Of a stretch of DNA of 64,000 nucleotides, positions 7,664 to 16,178 are shown in pieces. The notes under the pieces were generated by a model. That model saw nothing but the letters and a program-made list of their open reading frames with translations. It was not told the DNA's origin and did no database searches. Made by a program: the position numbers and the translations under genes. The stretch is taken from contig CAZDOO010000017.1 of assembly GCA_964507045.1 (NCBI GenBank), forward strand, positions 12,084-76,083, in the 5' to 3' direction. This DNA is from UBA8199 sp964507045. GTDB taxonomy: Bacteria > Verrucomicrobiota > Verrucomicrobiia > Limisphaerales > UBA8199. The number at the start of each line of letters is the position of its first letter. Position 1 is the first letter of the stretch.

Positions 7664-9868
7664 TCATGGCTCGCCCACCGCGAGCATAATGTCCTCCCAA
7701 AGCCGTGCTCCATTCACCGCGTTGGCCATGATTACGAGGCCCGTGCCGCGCCGGCGGTCGAACTCGCAGTAGCAGCGAAAGCCGGTGCCGTTGGAGCCGC
7801 TGTGATGAATGCGGTCGCCGGTCGCGGTCGTGTCAATCGCCCAACCCAGCCCGTAGTACATCGGCTCGAAACGACGCACCCCGCCGCGCGCGACGGGCTT
7901 GCGCCCTTCCGCCACGCTGGTCCGGGTGAGCATGGCGTCGAGCGACCGCGCGGAAAGAGAGTGCGGCGCGGAACGGTCCTCGGCCATCATCTCGAGCAGC
8001 AGTTGGGCATAGTCCTCCGCCGGGCAGTAGAGCGAATAAGCCACGTTGGCGTCGCGGTAATGCTTGCGGTTGGCCAGCGGCTTGCCCTGGGCGTCGTGGC
8101 CGGCGGCGGCCTGTAGGGAGAAGCGATCTTCCCATACCAGGCTGCTGTTGGTCATCTGGAGCGGGCCGAGCAGTGTCTTCTGCATGTAGCTCTGAATTGG
8201 CGTGTCCGTGATATGTTCGACTACGCGCTGCAAATAGAGGAAGCCTTCGCCGGAGTAGGTGAACCGCGTGCCGGGGTCGTATCGGAGCGGCAACGGACCG
8301 CCCTTCTCCCAGCCATTGGTTCGCCAGTTGGGAAAGCCAGTCGTGTGGGAGAGCACCATGCGGGCGGTGATCTGGCGGTGCCGCGGTTCGTCGGGCAGGT
8401 AGGGTTTATCCAAATACTCCGCCAACGAGCGGTCGAGATCGAGCTTGCCTTGCTCCACCAGCTTCAGTGCGGCGTAGGCCATCAGCAGCTTGGTCATCGA
8501 GGCCGCCTCGAAGACTGTCCGGGCGTCAACCGGCTCCGGTTGGCCGGCGCGGCGGAAGCCGTAGAATCGCTCCCACGCCACACGCCGATTCTCGATGCCC
8601 ACGATGGCGACGCCGGGCACATGATGCCGGGTCATCAGCGTGGGCACGAGTCCGTCGAGCGCCTCCGGGGTCGGTTTGGCCGCTGGGGCGGAGCTGATTT
8701 CCGCCCCCTTCGGCATGGCTTGCAGGAGCAGTTTCACCAGGGTGCCGAACTCAGGGCGGTCCACGCGCGGCCCGTCCTTCTTGTCGGTGTCCACCCGGTG
8801 CACGATCACCAGGTCTAGCGCCGGGGCGATCAGGATGTAATGTCCGCCGGCACCGCGCGCGGAAAAGGTGCCCGGCGGCAGGGTCACGTTTTCCAGATTG
8901 TGGCCCTGCCAATCGGTCCACCACAGGTAGCCGTAGCCGGCATAGACCGGGCCATTGGTGGCGGCGACGGCCGAGTAGGCGCGCGTGCTCTCGGCCACCC
9001 AATCGGCCGGCACCACCTGGCGATCACCCCACCGGCCCTGGTGCAGAAACAGCAGCCCAAAGCGCGCCATATCTCGGGCGGTCATGCGGAAGGTATAGGC
9101 CGGATGAATTGAGTCGCTGCCGCGCACGTATTGTCCGTCCTCCAGGCGGAAGTCTTCCATTTGCAGGGGCCTGGCCAAGTGCTGCTCGAATGCCGCGAAC
9201 ACGCTCATCCCGGCGGCCTGTTCGTATATCGTCCCCAGCGCATTGAAGTCCCAGTTGTTGTAGTAATAGAAGCTGCCCGGCGCATGGCTGCCCCGCGCGG
9301 GGCGGCGCGCCTTCATGGCCTCCGTTTCGTAGAGCGCGGGATGATAGATCCCCGACCGCGCCTTCAATAAGTCAGCCACGGTGGCCTGTTTCTCGGCTGG
9401 TGTCAGCTTCGGCTCATTGTCATCCACGCCGAGTTGCTCCAGCGTATTGGTTAACCGGATCGTGCCGGACGCGACACAGCTGCCGATGAGCGCGCTCAGG
9501 AAGCTTTTGCGAATAGAATGCACGTTGAAGCGGTTGGTGGTCGCACCCCAGTCATCCACGACTTTGCCCTGGTGCACCACGAAGAGCGCCGCCGAGCCGA
9601 TGGACTGGGCGCAGGCGTGCGCCTCGGCCAACTTGTTGGTGGCCCAACCCAGCGTCTCGGGATGTGCCACCCTGTCCCAATGCGCCGCCGGGAAGTTGGT
9701 GACCGGCTGCGCGGCGGCAAGACCGCAGAGCGTGGCTAATTGGAACAGAGCGGCCAGGAGCCAGCGGGCGGACCAGCCATGCGCGGCGCCAGGCGCGAGG
9801 TGGCCGGTTTTCGTCGAAGCCGGCGGCAGACCGGCAGGCTTGCCGCCGGGGTCAAGGGCAGGTTGCAT
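7664..9868 (-). CDS. Secreted protein with two tandem serine beta-lactamase-fold domains
   Basis: The product is 734 aa, about twice the usual length. Each half is a class C beta-lactamase/DD-peptidase-type domain (PF00144): the first has SIRK at 118-121 and YNN at 203-205, the second SMTK at 447-450 and a YSG motif. The Ser-x-x-Lys pairs are the acylation site and general base. A hydrophobic signal at residues 36-53 follows a long basic leader. The ATG at 9868 has GAGG five bases upstream and lies 6 bases after the epimerase stop. Beside a dipeptide epimerase, a D-peptidase or aminopeptidase acting on muropeptides is more likely than antibiotic resistance; an esterase remains possible. Confidence 0.82.
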   Translation of the reverse strand: MQPALDPGGKPAGLPPASTKTGHLAPGAAHGWSARWLLAALFQLATLCGLAAAQPVTNFPAAHWDRVAHPETLGWATNKLAEAHACAQSIGSAALFVVHQGKVVDDWGATTNRFNVHSIRKSFLSALIGSCVASGTIRLTNTLEQLGVDDNEPKLTPAEKQATVADLLKARSGIYHPALYETEAMKARRPARGSHAPGSFYYYNNWDFNALGTIYEQAAGMSVFAAFEQHLARPLQMEDFRLEDGQYVRGSDSIHPAYTFRMTARDMARFGLLFLHQGRWGDRQVVPADWVAESTRAYSAVAATNGPVYAGYGYLWWTDWQGHNLENVTLPPGTFSARGAGGHYILIAPALDLVIVHRVDTDKKDGPRVDRPEFGTLVKLLLQAMPKGAEISSAPAAKPTPEALDGLVPTLMTRHHVPGVAIVGIENRRVAWERFYGFRRAGQPEPVDARTVFEAASMTKLLMAYAALKLVEQGKLDLDRSLAEYLDKPYLPDEPRHRQITARMVLSHTTGFPNWRTNGWEKGGPLPLRYDPGTRFTYSGEGFLYLQRVVEHITDTPIQSYMQKTLLGPLQMTNSSLVWEDRFSLQAAAGHDAQGKPLANRKHYRDANVAYSLYCPAEDYAQLLLEMMAEDRSAPHSLSARSLDAMLTRTSVAEGRKPVARGGVRRFEPMYYGLGWAIDTTATGDRIHHSGSNGTGFRCYCEFDRRRGTGLVIMANAVNGARLWEDIMLAVGEP

Positions 9869-9874
9869 GCGTCC

Positions 9875-11083
9875 TCAGGCCAGCAGGCGGACACCGCAGC
9901 CATTGACCTTGGGGTACTTCACGCGCCCCTTCTTGATGGTTACCCCCGTGGCGACATCTTTCGCCAACAGCAACGCGCCGTCCATGTCCACGTAGTCCAG
10001 CATGGGGCGCAACTGGGCAATCGCCGAGATGCCCACGGTGGATTCGGTCATGCAGCCCACCATGGTTGTCAGCCCCAGTTGCCGAGCCCGTGCGATCATG
10101 CGGCGTGCCGGGGTCAGGCCGCCGCACTTGACCACCTTGATGTTAATGCCATGGAAACACTCGCGGCAGCGGTCCACGTCGTCCTCCGTGCGGCAGCTTT
10201 CATCGGCGACCACGGGCAGCGCGCAACGTGGGAAGACCTCCTTCATGCCGGCCCAATCCTCCGGCGGCAAGGGCTGCTCGATGAACTCAACCCCCAGCTC
10301 CTTGAGCAACGGCGCCTTGCGGAGCGTTTCCTCCACGGTCCAGCCCGCATTGGCATCTACGCGGAATACGGCACTGGTGTGATGGCGCAGCGCCCGGACG
10401 ATCTCCACATCCTCCCGGGTGCCCAGCTTGATCTTATAGACAGGCCAGCCTGGCAGTTCGCGCATCTTGGCGACCATGACCTCGATGGTGTCAATGCCGA
10501 TGGTGTAATCGGTGGGCGGACCGGCCTTGCAGTCCAGGCCCCACAGTTTCCAGACCGGCTGGCCGCGGCGCTTGCCCCACAGGTCGTGGGCAGCCTCGTC
10601 CAGGGCGCATTGTGCAAAGCGGTTGCCCTCAAGCGCCGGCCGGAGCTGTTGCCAGAACTCCGCCGGATCATCCCACGGCGCGGCTTCGATTTGGGTGCGC
10701 GCTTGCTCCAACACTGAGCGCTGGGCGGCCAGCGCGGCGCCATAGTAGATAGACTCCGGGCCTTCGCCGTAGCCCTGGAAGTCGCCCTGTGCCAGCTCCA
10801 CGATCAGGGTCCGGGCAACGTCCTTCGAGCTGCCCGAGATGGTGAAGGTGTGCCTGAGCGGCAGTTCGAACTCGCGTAAAGTGAGCTTGAGCCGGCCGCG
10901 AGGCGCGCCCGCCCTCGCGCCGGCGCGCGTCGCTGTGCCCGGGGAGGCCGAGGGCGACGCACACCCCGCGGCGAGCAGTGCCCCGCCGGTTGCGATCAGA
11001 AAGCGCCGTCGGGTAAATACATGGCCGGGTTGAGTTGGGTGGCCGCTTCCGGCCAGCGCAGGCATGGAATCATGGTTTTGCAT
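9875..11083 (-). CDS. L-Ala-D/L-Glu-type dipeptide epimerase (enolase superfamily), Tat lipoprotein
   Basis: The 402-aa product starts with a twin-arginine signal (TRRRFLIATGG) and a lipobox (LLAAGC, Cys41). The muconate-lactonizing-like barrel shows the catalytic KIK (217-219), the metal ligands in VDANAG (Asp243), IEQP (Glu269) and ADES (Asp294), and the second lysine in NIKVVKCGG. This set is typical of L-Ala-D/L-Glu epimerases that recycle murein peptides. Those enzymes are normally cytoplasmic, so export is unusual and suggests work on peptides outside the cytoplasmic membrane. It lies between the esterase and tandem beta-lactamase-fold genes in one operon. Confidence 0.85.
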   Translation of the reverse strand: MQNHDSMPALAGSGHPTQPGHVFTRRRFLIATGGALLAAGCASPSASPGTATRAGARAGAPRGRLKLTLREFELPLRHTFTISGSSKDVARTLIVELAQGDFQGYGEGPESIYYGAALAAQRSVLEQARTQIEAAPWDDPAEFWQQLRPALEGNRFAQCALDEAAHDLWGKRRGQPVWKLWGLDCKAGPPTDYTIGIDTIEVMVAKMRELPGWPVYKIKLGTREDVEIVRALRHHTSAVFRVDANAGWTVEETLRKAPLLKELGVEFIEQPLPPEDWAGMKEVFPRCALPVVADESCRTEDDVDRCRECFHGINIKVVKCGGLTPARRMIARARQLGLTTMVGCMTESTVGISAIAQLRPMLDYVDMDGALLLAKDVATGVTIKKGRVKYPKVNGCGVRLLA

Positions 11084-11114
11084 AATCAGTTGCGAATTAG
11101 GAGTTCATCAATTG

Positions 11115-12473
11115 CTATCGTTGCGTCTCCGGTGACCAAAGCTTCGGGTAGGCGCCGCGTGAGACACGTTCGACTACCGGGGCGTCGGTTAGCTTCTGCG
11201 GCAGGCTCGACACGTAGCCGGGAATTCCGAGCGCGATGTCGCCCGCTTCCACCAGAAACGCATCCGGTTTCTTGCCCGGCAGCCAGCCCTCATAGTGGTC
11301 GCCCACCGGCCGCATCAGAATGTGATACCACATCACATCGCGCCAGGCCGGATCGTCCGTGTAGGCATACCAGGTCTTTACCACCTGCACCTTCGCCTCG
11401 CCGCTCAGTTTCGCGCAGAAGACGGTGCCGTTCCTTTCAGCGCGATGTGAAACGGCGCTGATGCGGGTGATCGGCCGGCCGTCAAACACATGGGCTACCC
11501 ACATCATGAAGTCCATGAACTGGATTTCGCTGAAGTTGGAGTGGTTGTAGTTGGGGATGATCTCGACGGTCATCGGGCGCCGCAACCGTTCCTGGAGGAT
11601 GTTTACGTTGAACATCCGGTAGCCATCCTCGTTGCTGGCGCCCAGATAGAAGACCGGCACTTCAACCTGCTCCTGGAAGAAGGCGTGATGGAAGGACAAG
11701 TGCGGCTCGATGCGGTCGCTGCGATAAACGCTCTCGTTGCCCATGATAATCGCCGAGGCGACGCGCGCGTCCATTGCCGCCGCCACCGTGGCGCTGCGCC
11801 CGCGCTTCGAGTGCCCGCCCACCACCGCCCGCAGGGTGTCGAGCCCGAGGAACTGCTGGAGCGCGTTCATCGCCTGGATGTACACCACGGCGAGCTGGCA
11901 GTTCATGTTGTAGTAATTCTTGCCGGTTTCCTTGGCCAGTTGGCCCAGCACCCGGATGTCGCGTTCGATGTCGCTCCCATCCGGGTAAGTGCCGGGATTG
12001 CTCAGCACCAGAGTCGGGTAACCGGTGCGCGCGGCGATGGGCTCTCCGTATTTGGCCACGTGGACGGGGTAGTAGTCTTGCCCCGGGCAGCCGATGATCA
12101 CCACTTTGCCTTTGCGGCCAGGTGCCTGGTTCGGGGTGTTGTCGGCGGGCAGGAGGATCGTGCAGGGGTGTCCCCATTTCTTGCCCGCCAGTTCCTGCGA
12201 CCAGAAATGCGCCGTCACCTTGCGCAGTTTCCGGGCGGGCTCCGTGTCGCTCGCCACTACTTCATCCGTCAGCACTTTGAACTCCAGGGGCACGCAGTGC
12301 TGCCGAACAATGGGCCAAAGCTCTCGCGGTTTAGGCACGTTACGGGACGCTTCTTCGAAATTAAACGGCGGGGCGGAGGCCGTCTCTGCGGCCGCTGCCA
12401 TTAAGCCGCAGCCGCACCAGACACTTCCCAGCAACCCCGCCAGCGCGCACGCTCTTCCCACCGTGCCGTTCAT
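11115..12473 (-). CDS. PqaA-like secreted alpha/beta hydrolase
   Basis: The 452-aa product has an N-terminal hydrophobic signal. The nucleophile elbow GGHSKRG and the following text (MDARVASAII, then FDGRPITRISAV near the C-terminus) match the PhoPQ-activated pathogenicity-related (PqaA) family, whose Ser-Asp-His triad hydrolyses unknown esters or peptides. The ATG at 12473 overlaps the stop of the transglutaminase-like gene as ATGA, so I prefer it to the ATG 20 codons upstream. Overlap shows co-translation with that gene, and the epimerase follows after 31 bases. Confidence 0.75.
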   Translation of the reverse strand: MNGTVGRACALAGLLGSVWCGCGLMAAAAETASAPPFNFEEASRNVPKPRELWPIVRQHCVPLEFKVLTDEVVASDTEPARKLRKVTAHFWSQELAGKKWGHPCTILLPADNTPNQAPGRKGKVVIIGCPGQDYYPVHVAKYGEPIAARTGYPTLVLSNPGTYPDGSDIERDIRVLGQLAKETGKNYYNMNCQLAVVYIQAMNALQQFLGLDTLRAVVGGHSKRGRSATVAAAMDARVASAIIMGNESVYRSDRIEPHLSFHHAFFQEQVEVPVFYLGASNEDGYRMFNVNILQERLRRPMTVEIIPNYNHSNFSEIQFMDFMMWVAHVFDGRPITRISAVSHRAERNGTVFCAKLSGEAKVQVVKTWYAYTDDPAWRDVMWYHILMRPVGDHYEGWLPGKKPDAFLVEAGDIALGIPGYVSSLPQKLTDAPVVERVSRGAYPKLWSPETQR

Positions 12474-13918
12474 CGCTTCTTCTCCGGTTCGTCTCCCGGC
12501 AAGGGCGTCCGGGGAGTCCGCGCTTTCAGCCACTCATTCCACCGGTTCCGATTGCTGCCATTCCTCTCGCCCGTGAACTCCTCCAACAACTGGCCGATTT
12601 GGCGGTCGCCTTCCGCATCGTTCAGACGCTCCAGACAGTTGATGACCGCGGCCAATTCACCCTGGCCGCCAATCTTGAGGCAGGCGCGGGCCGCGGCTGC
12701 CCGTGTGCCCGGTTCGTAGAGCAGATCGTCCAGCCATGGCAAGACGAAGGGATGCCCGATTCGCACCGCTTTGGCGACCAGGCCCTCCCGCTTTTCACCA
12801 CGCGTGGAGTTCAGGCTTCGACGGAATCGCTCCACTCGGGCCCGCACTTTGGAGGGGGGCGGAGTGAACCACCAGGCTTGGCGGAGCGAGGAGGCCTTGG
12901 CGTTCTTGTCGGCCCAGGTATGGGACTCCAGGTAGTCCGCGCCGGTCAGGGATCCCTCGCCGCCATCCCCCACGCTGAGCAGCAGCATGGGCCCGGGCGT
13001 CTGGCCGAAATACAGCCGCTGGTTGTTGGCCCGTTCAGTTCGTGTCGGATCGAAATCCACCCAGCCCAGTTCCGGCACATAAGCCTGGGGAAAGCGATGG
13101 AATACCTTGTCCAGGTGGAATGGCGCGTCCAAACGGCCCACAATCCCGCCGACATATCGGGCCGGAATGCCATTCTTGCGACACAGCGCGATGAAGCAAT
13201 ACGTGTATTCGCTGCAGCTTCCCTTGCCGCTCGTCAGCACCTCGGGCGCCGGTTGCCACTTCCCATCGCGGTCATAGCTCAGACGGTCCATCACCAGGCC
13301 AAACACCCCGTCCATCACTCCCACGGTTCCCGTCTTTCCGCGCGCCGCCTCTTCGGCCGCCGCGCCAATCACCGGATCGCCTAGCATCAGTTCTTTCCCG
13401 TCGCGGAGGTACATTGCCCGCTCCTCCGGCGAGAGGGCTGCGACACTCGTCCCGGCGCTTGCCCCCGGATTCCATCGAAAACGGCGAACCGTAACCCACG
13501 CGGCCCAGCGTCCAACCAGGTTGGCGCCCGGCGCCAGTTCCTGGCGCTGGTACCGCAGCACCGGCGCCCCCCACCGATCCGCAAGTCGCTCCGGGCTCCC
13601 TTCCACCTTCAGCTCGGTGATATCCTGGTGCGGTAACTGGACTGGCGCATGCAGGTGAATCCGCGGGGAATGCAGCGCGGTCTCGGCGCGGTTGATGATG
13701 CGTGTGACGAACACAACGGTAGCCTGCGTCTCAGACCCTGATACGATCTGCGCCCTCGGCGCGGATATTACCGTTCCGCCTTGCGAATTGCCCGACGATG
13801 CCGCCTGGTCGGCAACCGCTGCGGCACCGGCGGAGTACAAGGCCACGAGGAGAAAGAACCAGGATGCTGCAGCGCCGCGCCAGCGAGCGGCGCGAGAGGG
13901 GTGGTTTCCTTTCGCCAT
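12470..13918 (-). CDS. Transglutaminase-like exported protein
   Basis: Started at the ATG at 13918 the product is 482 aa with a clear signal peptide (WFFLLVALYSAGAAA); the longer frame from 14176 has an implausible basic leader. The transglutaminase/peptidase core is GSCSEYTYCFIALCRKNGI with the catalytic Cys, the His in HRFPQAYVP, and the Asp in WVDFDPT. Such proteins are thiol proteases or amidases, often acting on peptides or glycosylamides. A C-terminal region reads like a HEAT-type stretch (LKIGGQGELAAVINCLERL). It is the first gene of the minus-strand operon, with a promoter expected between 13919 and the divergent gene at 14076. Confidence 0.75.
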   Translation of the reverse strand: MAKGNHPSRAARWRGAAASWFFLLVALYSAGAAAVADQAASSGNSQGGTVISAPRAQIVSGSETQATVVFVTRIINRAETALHSPRIHLHAPVQLPHQDITELKVEGSPERLADRWGAPVLRYQRQELAPGANLVGRWAAWVTVRRFRWNPGASAGTSVAALSPEERAMYLRDGKELMLGDPVIGAAAEEAARGKTGTVGVMDGVFGLVMDRLSYDRDGKWQPAPEVLTSGKGSCSEYTYCFIALCRKNGIPARYVGGIVGRLDAPFHLDKVFHRFPQAYVPELGWVDFDPTRTERANNQRLYFGQTPGPMLLLSVGDGGEGSLTGADYLESHTWADKNAKASSLRQAWWFTPPPSKVRARVERFRRSLNSTRGEKREGLVAKAVRIGHPFVLPWLDDLLYEPGTRAAAARACLKIGGQGELAAVINCLERLNDAEGDRQIGQLLEEFTGERNGSNRNRWNEWLKARTPRTPLPGDEPEKKR

Positions 13919-14075
13919 AACCGCGATTCTCTGCCCAGATCTCCGCCGCCGCAACTGGAAATTTATGTGGTGACGATTGTGAATGCTTCGAGCGGGGGTC
14001 GGCGGCGAGTTTTCCCATGATTCCGCTTGCTTTTGTCGGTCGCGGGCCGTACGACGCTGGCAGCCGATGCCATGC

Positions 14076-15308
14076 ATGACCTCACGTGAACGGGTGCTTG
14101 CGGCGCTGAACCACCAGGAGCCGGACCGCGTGCCGATTGATCTGTCCGGGCACCGCTCGTCGGGCATCGCTGCCATGGCTTACAACCGGCTGCGACAGCA
14201 CCTGGGGCTGCCACGCAAGCCCATTCGCATCTATGACCCGGTCCAGCAGCTTGCCATCGTGGATGAGGACCTGCTGCAGCGGTTCCACGTGGACACCATT
14301 GAGCTGGGCCGCGCCTTCGCGCACGAGGACAAGTACTGGACGGATTGGGTATTGCCCGATGGCACGCCCTGTTACCTGCCCGCATGGGCCAGGCCCGACC
14401 GCCTCAACGGGGAGTGGGTCCTGCGTTCCGGCGTGACGGGCAATGTCATCGCGCGCATGCCCGAGGGGGTCTGGTATTTCGAGCAGGCAAACTTCCCGTA
14501 CCTGGAGCACGAGGATTTGGACCGGCTGGAGGCGGCATTTGCCGAGTGCATGTGGACGGGCATCGCGTCGCCGCCCGGACCCATCGTCGCCGGTCCCAAC
14601 GGCGCGGCGGTGCTGGCCGAAGGGGCGCGCAAACTGCGCCGGCAGACGGACCGCGCCATTATCGGCCTGTTTGGCGGCAACCTGCTCGAGTGCGGCCAGT
14701 TTCTCTACCGCAACGACAACTTCTTCATGCTGCTGGCGGGCGAACCGCAACGCGCCCACCGGTTCCTGGACAAGCTGACCGAAATACACCTGCGCAATCT
14801 GGACTGCTTCCTCGCCGCTGTCGCCGCGCATATAGACATTATTCTCTTCGGCGACGACCTGGGGATGCAGTCCGGCCCGCAGGTTTCGCCCGCCATGTAC
14901 CGCGAGTTCTTCCAGCCGCGCGAGCGCGCCATGTGGCAACTGGTCAAGCAGCGCGCGCCGCACCTCAAGATCATGCTCCACTGCTGTGGCGGCGTGCGCG
15001 AACTGCTGCCCGGGCTCATGGAAGCCGGGCTGGACGCCATCAACCCGGTCCAGATCACTTGCCGCGGCATGGAAACGGGAGGGCTGAAGCGCGACTTCGG
15101 TGCCAAGCTCACCTTTTGGGGCGGTGGCTGCGACACGCGGGACATTCTCATCAAGGGCACACCGGCCCAGGTCAGCCAGCACGTGCACCGGCAGGTGGAA
15201 ATCCTGCGCCCGGGCGGCGGCTTCGTCTTCCAGCAGGTCCACAACCTCCTGGCTGATGTGCCGCCGGCTAATATCGTGGCGATGTACGATGCGGTGATGG
15301 AATCATAG
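14076..15308 (+). CDS. Uroporphyrinogen decarboxylase-family protein (methyltransferase-like)
   Basis: The 410-aa product starts MTSRERVLAALNHQEPDRVPID, the usual opening of the URO-D-like branch common in PVC genomes, which is distinct from HemE. Related MtaA/CmuA proteins move methyl groups between corrinoids and thiols, using a zinc site with a Cys and His; HCCGG near residue 305 could supply such ligands. Substrate and partner are unknown, and no corrinoid protein lies beside it. It is divergent from the transglutaminase-like operon, with 157 bases between starts. In-frame ATGs lie at 14067 and 13983, but the chosen start fits the family. Confidence 0.75.
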   Translation: MTSRERVLAALNHQEPDRVPIDLSGHRSSGIAAMAYNRLRQHLGLPRKPIRIYDPVQQLAIVDEDLLQRFHVDTIELGRAFAHEDKYWTDWVLPDGTPCYLPAWARPDRLNGEWVLRSGVTGNVIARMPEGVWYFEQANFPYLEHEDLDRLEAAFAECMWTGIASPPGPIVAGPNGAAVLAEGARKLRRQTDRAIIGLFGGNLLECGQFLYRNDNFFMLLAGEPQRAHRFLDKLTEIHLRNLDCFLAAVAAHIDIILFGDDLGMQSGPQVSPAMYREFFQPRERAMWQLVKQRAPHLKIMLHCCGGVRELLPGLMEAGLDAINPVQITCRGMETGGLKRDFGAKLTFWGGGCDTRDILIKGTPAQVSQHVHRQVEILRPGGGFVFQQVHNLLADVPPANIVAMYDAVMES

Positions 15309-15396
15309 CCGGCCGGCGGCAGCTTTGTGGCGGTTAGTTGCCACCTCCAACGGAAGATATTGATTCCGGGGCTTTGAATCGGTTCAATCTGTTGGT

Positions 15397-16173
15397 GTGA
15401 TCGCTAAACGAGTCATCCCCTGCCTGGACGTCCATGCGGGCCAGGTTACCCGCGGCGTCCGGTTCGGCATTGCCGAGTCCGGCGGACTGCGCAATGTCGG
15501 CGATCCCGTCGAGCTCGCCTTGCGCTACAATGAGCAGGGGGCCGACGAGATGGTCTTCTTCGACATCACCGCTACCGCTCATGGCCGCACGACCATGGTG
15601 GATGTGGTCGAACGCGCCGCCGACCAGTGTTTCATGCCGCTGACTGTTGGCGGCGGCCTTCGCACGGTGGACGACATGTACACCATGCTCCGGGCCGGCG
15701 CGGACAAGATCAGCATCAACTCCTCCGCCATCGCCAACCCCGACTTGATTCGCGCCGGGGCGGAAAAGTTCGGCAGTCAGTGCATTGTGGTCTCGATTGA
15801 CGCCCGCAAGGTCGCGCCGGACCGGTGGGAGGTTTTCTCGCACGGCAGCCGCAAGGCAACCGGCTGGGACGCCGTTGAATGGGCCAAACGCGCGGTGTCG
15901 CTCGGGGCGGGTGAGATCGTGCTCAACAGCATTGATGCCGACGGCACGAAAGAGGGCTTTGACCTGGTCATTACGCGGCGCATCAGCGAGGCGGTCGGGG
16001 TGCCGGTCGTGGCCAGCGGCGGGGCGGGCAAGCTGGAGCACATGGCCGAGGTGCTCCTCGAAGGCAAAGCGGACGCCGTGCTGGCCGCCAGCATCTTCCA
16101 CTTCGGTGAATTCACCGTAGGCGCTGTGAAGCAGTTCCTGGCCGGCAAGGGCATTCCCGTAAGGCCGGTCTGA
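15397..16173 (+). CDS. hisF: Imidazole glycerol phosphate synthase subunit HisF
   Basis: The 258-aa product has the full HisF pattern: IAKRVIPCLDVHAGQVTRGV at the start, Asp11, the VGGGLR phosphate loop, Asp near residue 134 in IDADGT, and ASGGAG near 205. HisF is the cyclase half of the HisF-HisH complex that makes IGP and AICAR from PRFAR in histidine biosynthesis. The start is a GTG; the length equals that of other HisF proteins. Its usual neighbour hisI lies 5.2 kb downstream at 21407, and hisH is not in the window. Confidence 0.95.
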   Translation: MIAKRVIPCLDVHAGQVTRGVRFGIAESGGLRNVGDPVELALRYNEQGADEMVFFDITATAHGRTTMVDVVERAADQCFMPLTVGGGLRTVDDMYTMLRAGADKISINSSAIANPDLIRAGAEKFGSQCIVVSIDARKVAPDRWEVFSHGSRKATGWDAVEWAKRAVSLGAGEIVLNSIDADGTKEGFDLVITRRISEAVGVPVVASGGAGKLEHMAEVLLEGKADAVLAASIFHFGEFTVGAVKQFLAGKGIPVRPV

Positions 16174-16178
16174 CAGGG

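Noticed and set aside
7664..9868. Antibiotic-resistance AmpC beta-lactamase
   Set aside because: Double domain, size and operon with a dipeptide epimerase point to peptide or ester hydrolysis.
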